Shown in pieces: positions 12,374-24,661 of a stretch of 64,000 nt of DNA. Position 1 is the stretch's first letter; the number at the start of each line of letters is the position of its first letter. The notes beneath the pieces are model-generated. The model searched no databases, was not told where the DNA came from, and saw nothing but the letters and a program-made list of their open reading frames with translations. The position numbers were made by a program, and so were the translations under genes. Source of the DNA: Eremophila alpestris peregrina (taxonomy: Eukaryota; Chordata; Aves; Passeriformes; Alaudidae); NCBI GenBank assembly GCA_009792885.1, contig WMCF01000018.1, forward strand, positions 3,925,297 to 3,989,296, in the 5' to 3' direction.

Positions 12374-15300
12374 GGTTGCTTCCCCTTTCTTCTACATTTA
12401 TGATCCTTTTCTATTAGTGCATTTTTATGTACTTGAAATGAACTTACAGTGGAAGATAAAATTAAAACCTGCCACTGAATACAGAAGTCAAGAAAAGCTA
12501 AATAAATGCTCTGATGCTCAGTACTTCTATCACTCTTGTATAGAACTCCTGTGCTCTGTTTATTCTTGCTGATCTCTTCAGGGCTGAATCCCCTTCCCTC
12601 TTGTTGCCAGCATCAGTGAGTGTGGTAATGCCACCTGCGTGGACATTTGAGGTAGAACAGGATTGGAAAAGGTCGTTGTGTTTAATTTGCACCATGAGCA
12701 CCAACTCCATGGAAACCCTTTCACACCATGATAAGAAAGGCATCCCAGATAAGAGAAATGAGATGAATGTTAGTGTGATCCATTTTTCACCAGATCCTGT
12801 TCTTTTATATCATGGGCAACTGCATTATTATTCTTATTCTTTAATACTTTTCATCTCTTTCTCTGGGTTCCAGTTCTAACCAGTTCCAACCAGGTTAGAA
12901 GCCTGAAATTCACTGTGGCTTAACTTCTTCAACAATGAAAGAAAGCAATGCTCGGTGCCATGCTTACCTTCTGGGCAGAATGGGCTCAGAAGTGGAGACA
13001 TTCTGTACCCTGGTTTGTAGGCAGTCACCTTTCTGAGCTGATTTCTCCTCTGCTAATTTTGTAAGCTACACAAATTGCAGCTACTTCTGAGTGAAAAACA
13101 TGTAAATTCACCTGTAGATCTGTGTAGTCACTTCATCTATACAGAACAAATTGCTAAAAAAAACTTGCTGTACCTCAGAGGCTCAGAGACCATATCTACT
13201 GATAAAGCTTAGAGAAATACAACCTGTGTGTATTTTAACAAGTGGAATTATTTTCTTCCCTTTTTAAAAAGTGACTTATAAAATCTTCCTCCACCTTTGA
13301 AAGTGCAAGCAGTCTCACTGAATCAGCAAAAGTCAGTTGACTTAGTCTAGCCATACTGTGTAGTTACCATTGCAAGAGAAACCTTTTATTTAAAATAATT
13401 ATTTGGGAGGTTGAAGATAGATTTAATATCAAAAAATTCCAGTTCCTTTCTTTGTGTTGTGGCTTTTATGAATCTAGATGGAGCATTTCTCAGGTCTTTG
13501 AGACTTTTATCTGAAACTGTAATATATGTCTTGCTTCCAGTGTGACCTTTAAGGTTTTATTTTTTTGATAGGCTGCTGTTCACAGCAGGGAAAAATGGCA
13601 GGAGGAGATTTCTTTATGGCAGAATAAAAATGTGTTTACCTAAAGAAAAAGCAATACAGAGCATAGAATTTTATTTCTTTTAAAATGACAGGAAATGAGA
13701 AAAGGCTACTCAAAGAGCTTGAGAGGAACTTGGTTCACTACCTGTAGCAGATCTCATCAATGCTTGGGGTTAATTTACTCATTTCATTCTTTGAGAAGCA
13801 TGTATTAATACATATTTACCCTTCAGGAATGATATTAAACTCAGGCTTGTTGAAACGATAACTTTTTCCTTCAGTGCTAGCAATGGACTAGCAGCACAGT
13901 TTGATTTAACCAGAAGAGTATTCTGTGGGTCTTTGTCTCCTTGAACTGGCTGAGAGAGTTCAGTTAGGAAAGGATTATAGGCCAGGAGTCACTATGTGGT
14001 TGTGTTGTGTTACACATTCAATATGGTGTTTTTGGAGGCCCAAATTAATCTTGACTTTGCTCATTTCTGTGAGGAATCATGGCAGACAAACAGACTGCTG
14101 TAGAAGCAGGAAGAGGTAATATGGATTAGCACTGGCCTATCCATTTAATCTTTATTTTGGTCAAGGGGGACTGTGTTATCACGGATCAGATCATTCTGTA
14201 ACCACACGTCACCATCTAAGTGGGAATTACTGTGTTGTCCCCATGCACCTCAATGTTCAGCAGAGTGTCTCAGGGACTGGAATAAGAGATACAAGATCTC
14301 TTTGAAAAAAATTTGTTGCCTTGCAACTCTGGCAAGGTTTAGGAAAATGTAGCTGAGGTTCAGATTTCACAGGGAATTCACCATTTAAACTTTCTGGACT
14401 GGTCAATAAAGTGCTGAGGAAAAGACTGAAAATGTGAGCATTACATCCAGACTCGTCCTTGGTTTTCTGGCTGACTTTGGCCATTTTTTCCTGAGCTTAT
14501 TTTTTTGTCATTTTGTTGCCACTGAAACACGAATTATGATGCTCTATCCACTATCTAGTGAAGCCTGTGTATTGAAATAAATACACATTTTAAAATAATG
14601 AACAGATTTAAAATGCTGCATTTTCAGCCCAGTGTACACTGTTCTTAGGTTACCCATGTATTTCTCCATGCAGCTGATAGGATGAGCTGCTGCCCACCTC
14701 CATCAGTGTGCAGTGCATTTTCTGTTTTACTGAAATGGGCAGCATTTGGGAGAGTGCTGCAGTGTAGCACCCATCAGGAGGAGAGCACAGCAGCCAAAGA
14801 GCAGCAGTGTCAGCAAGTTTCCAGCCTTGGAACCCCCAGGGATGTTCAGAGTCACTGCCTATTAAATTCTGGACAGGGAGAATTAGTGAGGTCACAGTGA
14901 GGAAAATCATGTGCAGCCCAGGGTTCATATGAAAGTAGATAAGAGACATTTATTGCAGCTTTTCAGAAACTGGCATGACAGCCAGTTGGTGGTATTTTTA
15001 GCAACTTAGAATTATGCCTGTTATCTATGGAAATCCACAAAACACAACTTTCAGTAAATGAGTTTCAAATACCTCATACTCAGCAGGGAAAGTGTAACTG
15101 CCAAGTTACTTTATTTAAAGTTACTGAAAACACACTGTGTGTGGATAAGTTCTCCAAGATGATGTAACTTTTTAATATTCCTTGTTCTGCCTTTCTGTGT
15201 CTGCTTTAATTTACTACCTTAATTTCACTATGTTAACAGAAGCTATGTAACAGGAGTTTTTAAAATACAGCTTCTAAGTTTACAGAATGCTGCATCCTGT

Positions 15301-17560
15301 ATGCAGTTTTCTTACAAATGTCCAGGAACATCTCAAATCACAATGACTTTGTGGCAGTTCAGCTGTCTCGTTTTCTACTGCCCTCCTACAAATTTTCCAA
15401 ACAAACAACTTTGCTATGTCTAAATTTTGAATATCATGTTTTTCCTTTATTGTCAGAAAATGCATTAATATTTTTAACATTCATTACTACAACAATATAG
15501 AAATAATTGATTTCAATTAATATTATTATAAATGGAAGTAGCACAATCAATGGCAAAACCACTGCTAAGAAACATTTGGGATTTGACCCTCCACAGAAAG
15601 TTTCGGGGAGGTGTTTGTCTGTGTTTATGCTCACTGAATTCAAAGATGAGCCTTTACACTGAAGGATAACTATGGAATCAATACCCAATATAGCTAACAT
15701 TCAGGTAAAGCAATTTCAGTTTCATCATTTCCACAGAGGTTTCATACAGAAATAGTAATACTATTTGAATGTAAAACACAGAAAAGGATAAATGGAGTGA
15801 AAACACTACCCCTAGAGAAATTTAAACCCAAACAGTAAATATTATAAATATTCCATGGTAGGGACATATTAGGATCTACAGGATGCAAATGTAGTTTACC
15901 TTGACAGTGGGCAGTGCTGCTCACCTTGATGTTAACATTTTACAAAGCTCTCAAGTGAGAATGGTTTTGTATGTACAGACTCTGAAATGTATTCTCAAAT
16001 TTTGATTTAAATCTTCCAGTCACCCATGAGCCCTGTTTCTAAAAATGTTGGTTTCTTCTTGAACAGAGATGGTGGAGGAAGGTGCATGTGAACTTGAGAT
16101 ATCACAGCAAGTTCAAGTCTGCAATTATATCACCCACATTTGGTTACTGAGAAATCATTCATAGCCAAGGAACCTGATAGGAGTTCATTATATTTAATGT
16201 TCAAATTTTAGCTGCTGTGCTTTGCATAACATGGTTTTTCATGTGTCATAACAACTGCTATCAAGTGCTTTTCCCCAGAATCTGTTAAAGGTACAGCTGC
16301 CTGCATCTTTCCTTGTCAGTTAATAATAATAGTACCAATAAAATATTAAAAGGGAGAAAATATTTTGTACACATAAATGCACAAACATTTCTCACTAATT
16401 TATCTGCTCTCTGTACATACTGTTAAGGTTACCAGTGTTATTTTATAGGCCTATCTTCTTTTGAGAGTACTGTTATCAGACAATGACAAATTCATTGGTT
16501 CTGGTTGTATCATGCTCTGATGCTCAGCCATCTCAATCTGCTGCAGTTGCTGTCTCAGACCTTCTTGGGGGGAAAAAACCTGAGGCACAACAAAATAATT
16601 CAAATGCAGAAATTTTGTTTATCTTTCTTTTCTTGGAGATGTGGAGAAGGCTGTCACCCTTCTGTTCATTGTGTGTGGCAGAAGTGATATTCCCATGTGA
16701 CTGGAGGCATCTTAGGATTCCACTGTAGTTTAAAATCTACTGTTTTCCACTGGAGAAATGAATCCTACTATTTCCCCTGCATGGCTTACTCCTACCCCTC
16801 ATTTTACATTGCTTATTTTACTTTTTCATGAATCTAAAAATCTCAGAAAGTGTACCATCAATTTCTAAGGCTTTTGGCTTACTTGCAAGTTGAGACTAAA
16901 TAAAATACAAACAGGCCTCAATTCCAGATTCAGTGGTGCTGCTCCCTAATTTAACATTTTTCAATACAGCCCTGAGTTTGAATTTAAATTTCTTGACAAG
17001 GCTTTTGTTTAAAACTATTTTCGACTCAGTAATTAGAAATTCAAATATTGGAGATATTGCCATGTGCTTTGACTTTCAGACCAAAGTCCATTTAAGTAGA
17101 TACCATACTCTTCTTCTCAGGTTCCCTCAAATTTGGAGGACTCTGCATGTATTAAGCACATCTATCAAATCAATGATTCAGGAATATGGTTCTGTCTTGC
17201 CCCATAAACTCATTAGGAATTGTGTGGGGAAGTTGCAGCAGAACTGGAGGCACCTGTGGATGTGTGAACACTGATAGTCTCTAAGGCCCCAAAGTGGATA
17301 TAGAAGGATGATTTTGGATGTCTCTCTCACAAATGAAGATATACAAGATCCACCAGAGTTGCACTTTTTGCTCATTAAGTGCAATTTTGGATCACTCCCT
17401 CAGTATCAACTTTCCTTAACCAGAGAAAGATTTTAACACAAGCTAGCTTTTATAAAAGACTTTAAAAGGCTCAGTTCTCCATCTATCTCAGTGTTTCTTG
17501 ACCTTAACTGTGAAATGAACAGTACACAATCAAAATAATAAATATGTATACAAATCTAAG
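12374..17560. other. No gene seen; unique non-coding DNA
   Basis: I see no gene, transposon or RNA gene. Small items: a CTCF-like motif on the minus strand at about 12,630-12,641, and a short inverted repeat TCTAACC/GGTTAGA at 12,874-12,899. Open frames of 60-113 codons carry no recognisable domain and are at the level expected by chance. Confidence 0.65.
12630..12641 (-). promoter_or_regulatory. Possible CTCF-like site / E-box
   Basis: On the minus strand this reads CACGCAGGTGGC. It matches about 10 of 12 positions of the vertebrate CTCF core CCASYAGRKGGC, with mismatches at the second and third bases. It also contains a CAGGTG E-box of the Snail/ZEB type. A single weak motif match in 64 kb is not strong evidence of binding. 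Confidence 0.2.
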
Positions 17561-17658
17561 GTGGTTTTGTTTTTTGTTTAGGGTTTTGGGGTTGGTTATT
17601 TTTGTTGTTGTTTTTCTTTGTGTTCTGTTTTTTGGGTTTGGTTGTTTTTTTTTTTTTA
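17561..17658. repeat. T/G-rich low-complexity tract
   Basis: About 100 bases consist of irregular TTTTG, TTTGG and TTGTTG units with almost no A or C on the plus strand, ending in an uninterrupted T-run. On the minus strand it is an A/C-rich tract. It may be a decayed simple repeat. It explains a Lys/Thr/Asn-rich minus-strand open frame at 17,504-17,698, which is not a gene. Confidence 0.85.
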
Positions 17659-19427
17659 AGACATAAAAAAGTGTCATTTGGGAAACATTCTGATACACTT
17701 CTGTGTGTTTAATTTCATCTTTGCTCTTGATGAAAATGAAATCACAGTGAAGATCTGTATTATGCTTTAATGTTTGGGGAAGAAGAGGGCCTTGCTAAAT
17801 CTGTGTTGCCAGCACTACACAAGCCATAAATGGAATCAAGCTTTTTAAAATCATTTGGTACCAAATGTATATTTTTAGGGAAAAATATATGTGTTTCTTC
17901 CTTACCAAAACTCATAGGTATCAGCAAAATATAATGCCTATGGCAACAGTCCACACTCTTAGGAATTAACATGTCATGTGAATGGCACAGGAAATCATTG
18001 CTGTGGGATTCTCTAGCTTATTATCATATTAGATAAGTCACCACAGAACATAAAAGGAGAGAAGTGCTGGCTCCCTAAAATTCAAAAATAACCCTATTTT
18101 TTCCTTATTTCTATGAATCAGAAAACTTGAAAGTATCCAGTTCTTTCTTTTCTGTTCCATTGGTGGAATATATTTACACTATTTGTAAGAAGCAGAAAGA
18201 AAAAAACAATCAGTTTTAGATTCCTTAAATCTGCTTAGGAGCTAGGTGCTGTAAATGCATAACCTCTTCAAGATCTTGAGCTTTATACACTACAGTAACA
18301 ATTCCGGATTCCTTAGAAGACATAAATACCAAACTATTCATGTATTTCCTCATTACTTCAAGAGGAATAATGTTTCAGAGTTTAGTTTACAAAATACAGC
18401 TGGAGTTGGCATTGCAGTTGGGAAGCACTGAGCAGCACAGCTCACAGAGGGCAGTTCTTGGGTTCATCTCTGAGGGTGTGTTGGTGCAGGGGTGAGTGTG
18501 TGTGTGTTTGTGTTTGCTTTCATTTTGCTTGGATACGGTAAATGCAAAATTAGTTTGATTTTTCACAAGTGCTGTTGAAATCACCATAAGAGCTGCAGAG
18601 TACATTCCGTGAGTCACATGTTGACTTCTTTGAAAGTTTGTTTTTTCTGTCTGTAATGTTATATTCTTGAGAAAATTGCTACTTACTTTGTTGGTTTTTT
18701 TTTTCTTTTCTTCTTTTTGTTTTTCTTTTTTTTTTCCCAATGGAAACAAAACAAAGCTCTTGGCAAGGCACCCTGCACTTACAGCCCTCTTCCTTCTCCT
18801 TTGTGAGGTGTGATGTCACCACTTGGCACTGGGAAAGCCATTGTCTCACTGAGACTCCCATAAATGGCCTTTCTGTGCTCCTGATTTACATGTTAAGAAA
18901 TCGGATGGGAATTGCTTGCTGCGGTGACTCCCACTTTCCTTTCAGTTAAACATGATTTGGTAGTAAATATCCACAGGATACATTGTTATTCATGGTACAT
19001 CCTGCCTACCACCTAAGCAGTCTTCTTTTTTTTTTTGGCTGTTTTTTGGAACTCTCAATTTGAATGGAATTTGCAAAATAAAGCTCTTCTTCCCTTCTCC
19101 CCCCTCTCCTCCCAAACGTTACAAATGTTGGCTCTGATATTTGAACATTTCAATCCTAGAACAAAGGCAACTTGTTTCTTTATTTCAGGAGTAAACTCAT
19201 AATGGTGGCACACTTCCAGAGTGGTGCACTGTTCCTTACAGAGTCGTATTTACTACGCCTGTGACAAGTCATGGCAAAGCTATTCTGAAACTGCTCAGGA
19301 TCGATTCATTTCATAATGAAGCATTCCCTTCTGGATTGCAAAAATGCGTGGGGTTAAGTTAGAGGATGAAGGAGGTTCTGGGATTAAAGAGCTCCCCTCA
19401 GTCTTCTCTTAGGCTTTGGAAACAACT
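17659..19427. other. No gene seen; T-rich and TG tracts
   Basis: Contains a short TG dinucleotide microsatellite at about 18,494-18,515, a T-rich tract at about 18,695-18,736, T-rich sequence at 19,020-19,046 and a C/T tract at 19,087-19,114. A 120-codon minus-strand open frame at 18,387-18,749 owes its Lys-rich start to the T-rich tract and has no recognisable domain. Confidence 0.65.
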
Positions 19428-19466
19428 TTATCTGAGTTTTTCACCTGTAAAATGGGGAAATATTTC
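19428..19466 (+). mobile_element. Possible ancient MIR-like SINE relic
   Basis: The stretch reads TCTGAGTTTTTCACCTGTAA followed by AATGGGGA. This resembles the deeply conserved part of MIR SINEs (CTCAGTTTCCTCATCTGTAA then AATGGGGATAAT) in the same order, with an uninterrupted TGTAAAATGGGGA block. The flanking MIR tRNA-related head is not visible. Short relics of this age do occur in bird genomes, but chance resemblance is possible. Confidence 0.4.
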
Positions 19467-19475
19467 TCTGTGCTT

Positions 19476-19535
19476 TTGGTTTGAGTTTTGTTGCTTTTTT
19501 GTTTGTGTTTGTTTTTGTGTTGGTGGTTTTTTTTA
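19476..19535. repeat. T/G-rich low-complexity tract
   Basis: Irregular TTTTG and GTTTGTG units, strongly A- and C-poor on the plus strand, lie immediately after the MIR-like relic. It resembles the tract at 17,561-17,658 in composition. Confidence 0.8.
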
Positions 19536-22500
19536 TGTGATTTGAAGATTTTAGCACTAAAGCTCCATGTGTATACAAAATCTACCCCAGTGGATTCCTG
19601 GTCTCAGATGAGCCCTCCATGAGCCATTGTGATAAAACAGCTAATAATAATTAAATCCCAAATCCCAAAGAACTTCAAGATTAGTGGAAGTTCATCTCTC
19701 TGAAACATTTTCCCCTCTCACAGATTAAGCACATTGTAAACAACAGCAAAATGCCCTCTGACTTTCCAAAATTCAGCAGCACTCACCAGTGAACCACATT
19801 TGGAGCACTACTTAGATCTGTACTCAGGATTCAGGCAGTCCTCAGCTGCAGTAAAAAGCTTTAAGATGTGATTTCTTCTCTTCTTTTAAGCTTTTAAAAT
19901 TATGCCTATGATGGACATTTGCCATCTGCATTTGTTAGAATGTGATAGGCAGGATCCTTGGTTGATGCAAGTCAATGCTGCTCTGATTTACACCGTATTA
20001 GGTTTGGCTCTCTGCCTGTTAAATAAAAAGGGAGCTCAGATATTGTTGTAAGTACCGCTGTGAGCTATTTTTACTTAGTCAACCAAGAAAAAATATCACC
20101 ACCCTAAATAAAGAGAGTTTTAACAAGTCCTGAGTAGGTACTCCAGGGCTGTGAAAAATCTGTTTCTTCTCAGTGAGCATCTGGAACCCCCAGTGGAGCT
20201 CTGGCCCGTTCCCAGACGCTTTTCTTCCAGCAATAACACTGGAGAGTGGCAGTTTCCCATCAGCTCTGTGGAGCAGAACTGTAACCTCAGGAAGGAGTGA
20301 ATAAACATCATTGCCAAGCAGCAGCTCCTGAGGAGAAGGGTGAAATTTCACGTGTTTAGTTCATGTGGAGAAAGGAATGTTGACCAAGTTCATCCGGATG
20401 ATTGGAAAAATATCCTGGGCTTCACTAAAATTACTTTCTCCTTCTGAGGGCTTGACAGCCACTTTCTGTTTCATGACAGCAGCATTTTTCAACAACAAAA
20501 CTGCAAAAAAATGCTGAAGCAACCTTTATGAGAAGAATTATTAAGCAACTGCCTTATAATGAGCTAAACAAAAGAGACAGTTTTTTAGACACATTTTACA
20601 ATGCTGGTACAGGATAAGGCTGTAATTTGTGTTTTATCAGACAGCCTGTGTGCCTAAATGTGACGCCAATTTAATATTCAGAAGCTTATTTAGTGTTTTG
20701 AGAGCAAGAACTTGATATCCTTTACAATTATGAAAATCCAGCTAATGCAACTAAATGTTATTTAATTAATTTCACAAAGCAAGAGATATTAGTACATGGA
20801 ACAATATGTCTTCCAGCACATAATGCATGTTTCCAAGTGGGACCTCTGAAAGAATACAAATTAACTCCTCTGGAATTTGGAGTGAAAAATAAAAAACATT
20901 AAGACAACAAAGAGAAAAAGATAGAGACAGTAACCAGTGAAAGAAAAGGAGAGAGAGAACAGATATGGTAGAAAAGGTTATATATAGTATGAAAAAAAAG
21001 TTACAAGGATTTGAAAACATCTGGAATACATTTCTGGAATGTCTCTGAAAAACAAAGCAAACCACAGGAGGAAAGTCACACTAAGCATTACTCATTTCTT
21101 TTCTTCCTTTCCTTTTTATAGAGGAGGGGATGCAAAAAATGTTTGATGTTAATGGAAAAATCTCTTCCAGTGTATGTGTTCTGCCTCCACAGGCCTCAAC
21201 TGAGTAAGCAGAAACCTAATTTTAAACACTTCAAGAGCTCCTTAAAAATCATTGGGATTATGCTTGTGTTAGAATTAGGGGTATAAAAGGGCCTGAGGGA
21301 AAACCTCTTTCCTGTGTTTTTGATGAGCTTTGGAATAGGCTGGCTCCAAGTGCGTTGCCTTCCATGTCCTACACCTGGAAATTCACGGATTTAAAAGTGT
21401 CGTTTTCCAACTGAACAAGAGCTATATTAGGACCAATTTTGGTCCAAAGTTCAGTGAAACAAACTTTTGTCCTTGTTCAGCCTCAGTGTACAGAAACTAT
21501 TGCGAGTGGAGCGGTTAATTTAAAAAAAAAATGTTGCAAGGTACCGCTTAAAATAAGAATAAATTTCTGAGGTTGGAAGAAGCACCCAAAAGTGAAGGTT
21601 TTCTGATTTGTAAATGTGATACCGGTGACACACGTCATGCTTCCTTTTACAAATATGCTTCGTGGTGTTCAAAATGTAACTGCTGATGCTGAGACATGTA
21701 TCTATCCTTGAGCAAATGTCGCAATTCCAGCTTTAGCCAGAAGGCAAGGTTTTTATCTGAAACAATTACTTGAACCTCCTATATCCCACTATTGTGACAA
21801 AAAACAAAACTAAACAAAAAAAATACCCAAAGTTGATGTCATGAGAAAGGGATCAGGCCCAATATTTATGAAGTCTTCCAAGCTGAAATGTTTGTAAAAT
21901 ACTGTGAATTCTGGACCTGAAACCAGCTGATGTGTTCCAAAGACAGTCAGTTCTGAAAAACAAACAAAAGTAGTGCAAAAGTGACACTCTAGGGAGCTTT
22001 GGGTCTTCTCACTTCCCACGCTCTGTTATTCCCAACCCAATTCCCTCATGGAATTGCTCAGCTCTCACGATCCCTTAGAAGTAAGGATGTTCTGTTATCA
22101 GCACTAGGAAAGGGCTATCTTTGTGGCTGTGCTTGCTAGGGTCATATTCTGGTTTTCGCCAACCTGAAAACAGGGATCTGAAGCTTAAACATTGTAACTG
22201 ACCTTGGTGATGATCCCATCCCATTATCTGTGCTCTACCCTGTGCCATCGGCACCTTTTGCAAAAAAAAAAGAGGAATTCTTCAATGCATCTGACTTTTG
22301 TACTCTTCTCCACTAACTGCTTTACAATTACTATCCAAAAGAAAAAAAATGCTCTGCTTCTCAGACAATTATGGGATTCATCAAGTTTTCCTTTTTTTTT
22401 TTTTTTTGAAAATGAAATTTTTAATCTTTAATACTCTAAAACAGGACTCGCTATCAGGTGGAATTAGCCACCTTCCATGAAACATATCTTATTGTAAAGT

Positions 22501-22618
22501 TTTCAGACCTAAAGAGAACCCAGAACTTACATTTATGTGGATTCCACATAAGCATGGATAATTACTATGGAAAAGATGAAGTCATTTCTGCATAAAGTCT
22601 GAGCATTAGAGAGTTCTC

Positions 22619-22648
22619 AAAAAAAAAAAAAAAAAAGAAAAAAAAAAA
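22619..22648. repeat. Interrupted poly(A) tract
   Basis: Eighteen A's, one G and eleven A's in a row. I see no retroposed body upstream and no flanking duplication, so this is annotated as simple sequence rather than a retrocopy tail. Confidence 0.9.
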
Positions 22649-22925
22649 GAAGGTTATGAATTAAATTTCTATTCATTATCCAAACTGCCTGAATGACGAA
22701 ACAACAGTCTCTTCTGAAGGGCTGAGAATGACAAGCTGATTTATTGTGATCTCAGGGAACGTGCAAAAGACAAGTCAGATTTCGCTGGTCAGAAAGAGGG
22801 AAAAAGTTTTCGTATCTTGTGGTTAGAGTTCTCACAGGAAAATCTCAGTAATTCAAATGTCATTGTCTTGTACATTAAGCTGAAACTGCATACAGCTTAT
22901 AAGGAGATGTTTTGTGGTCAGCTGT

Positions 22926-22947
22926 AATATCCTCAAATGAGGATATT
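22926..22947. repeat. 22-bp quasi-palindrome
   Basis: Arms AATATCCTCA (22,926-22,935) and TGAGGATATT (22,938-22,947) are perfectly complementary around the 2-base spacer AA. With so short a spacer it could serve as a dimeric protein site. A symmetry of this length is somewhat unexpected by chance, but no function is shown. Confidence 0.8.
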
Positions 22948-24262
22948 TCTTTTAAGTTCTTTATTAGTATCTTTTCAAAGCCATTAGAAGATGAACTATT
23001 CCACACTTTCTATTGGATCTTATTGCGACAGTACATCACTAAATACATCAAGAACTAAGCATAACTCTGCAATATTTAATTAATTATTTTCCTTCCAAAA
23101 TAATCTTTATGTATTTTATTCACTATCTGAGCCTGACCATAGCAGTTGAGGAACTGTGTATTTTTATTCAAATTGACAGTTCTGATTCTGGACCCTTTTG
23201 CCTAGGATTTTTGTTAATGTATATATAAAGGTGACAAGCAAGCAAAATAGTACACTCAGGGCAATCCTACTTGAAAAGCAATTTTAATTTGCATTATTGA
23301 TAGACAAAAAAAAAGTACAAAATGTTTAATGGAGTTTAATGAGCAAGTCTTGTGATTGCAGCATATTCCCAATAGCTTCTGTCTATTATCTCAGCATTAT
23401 AAGTAATCCTAGGGGTCTCTTAGTAAAAATGTGTGAGCTTTCCCTATCTTCTGCCTCTCTGACTTTTTCACCCAATTCTTTTCTATTGCCTTTGGAAGAA
23501 ATATCAGCTTCTCAACTTTCCTCTGAGTCACTGAGTCCCACTGTGCATCCTGCTTCAAACTACAAAACATAATCACAATGGGCATGAAATTCTTTTTCAT
23601 ATCCATTTGCCAGGTGCAGTAATTGCATGATGAGCATGAAATACCAGGGGAATCCTCCTATAAAATGGGTATTGAACGAACAACAGGCATAGATGGCAAA
23701 ATTACAATTCTCTGATCCCAACTCTCCTGTCCTTTCTGCGCATTAGCTAAATTATTTCTTTTTCTGATCTGCTACAGAGTGGGTGATTCTGTGTTGCAAT
23801 GAAATTGCTGTATTGAAAAATTCAATCTTGATGGCTTTTATGTCAATTCATAATCATGTGGGACAATCTTTAATTCTGATGATGTTTTGGTTATTGGTCA
23901 GTGGTGTAGAAGAATGATTTAACTTTATGGCTGGTTGATCAATAGGTCACTTCCATGATAGCCTAGATTGCTTATGATTTTTGCCATTGGAACTTGTGTT
24001 AATATTTCTGCTTTACTTACATTTTTCAAGAAAATAACACATTTAAAATAGAAAAATGTGAGTACACTTATACAGGATTATTTATGATGGAAATTCAGTT
24101 TATAAAAATTAGTGAAAATGGACATTTATATCTGTTGTATTTTGAATCACTGAAAGACATAAGAACAGAATGGTACATGTCTCTGTGTTAACAAAATTTC
24201 TGTAGGAAATGGTTCTTTTACAGGGAATAGTGACTACAGAATCTTTTATTTATTTGGAAATG

Positions 24263-24661
24263 CCTTTCCTTTCCTTTCCTTTCCTTTCCTTTCCTTTCCT
24301 TTCCTTTCCTTTCCTTTCCTTTCCTTTCCTTTCCTTTCCTTTCCTTTCCTTTCNNNNNNNNNNNNNNNNNNNNNNNNNNNNNNNNNNNNNNNNNNNNNNN
24401 NNNNNNNNNNNNNNNNNNNNNNNNNNNNNNNNNNNNNNNNNNNNNNNNNNNNNNNNNNNNNNNNNNNNNNNNNNNNNNNNNNNNNNNNNNNNNNNNNNNN
24501 NNNNNNNNNNNNNNNNNNNNNNNNNNNNNNNNNNNNNNNNNNNNNNNNTTTCCTTTCCTTTCCTTTCCTTTCCTTTCCTTTCCTTTCCTTTCCTTTCCTT
24601 TCCTTTCCTTTCCTTTCCTTTCCTTTCCTTCTTTCCTTTCCTTTTCTTTACCTTTCTTTTC
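24263..24661. repeat. (TTTCC)n pentanucleotide array with assembly gap
   Basis: About 90 bases of near-perfect TTTCC/CTTTC units run up to 24,353, are interrupted by 195 Ns, and resume for another roughly 110 bases. The last 30 bases degrade into imperfect TTTCTTT units. On the minus strand this is a GGAAA array. The open frames of about 150 codons on both strands (repeating Ser-Phe-Pro-Phe-Leu or Lys-Gly-Lys-Glu-Arg units with unknown residues) are purely products of the repeat and are not genes. Confidence 0.97.
24354..24548. other. Assembly gap (195 N) inside the TTTCC array
   Basis: All bases are N. The repeat phase differs on the two sides: the T triplets fall one register earlier modulo five after the gap. 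The gap therefore does not preserve the repeat frame, and its stated length should not be trusted as the true array length. Confidence 0.97.

Larger units (their letters stand above)
19536..24262. other. No gene seen; unique AT-rich non-coding DNA
   Basis: I see no recognisable gene or transposon. A purine-rich stretch at about 20,880-20,960 and interrupted A-runs at 22,619-22,648 are simple sequence. A 22-bp quasi-palindrome at 22,926-22,947 is listed separately. A 10-bp stem (20,480-20,489 with 20,507-20,516) is at the level expected by chance. Confidence 0.65.

Noticed and set aside
12174..12572. 132-codon open frame
   Set aside because: Much of it is translation of the AT-rich palindrome cluster (Ile/Tyr/His repeats).
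20480..20516. 10-bp stem CAGCATTTTT/AAAAATGCTG
   Set aside because: T-run-based arms with a 17-base loop. About one such stem is expected by chance in a window this size, and more in AT-rich DNA.
21570..21600. GAGGTTGGAAGAAGC resembling the CR1 3' untranslated region
   Set aside because: The match ends after about 12 bases and no other CR1 blocks lie on either side.
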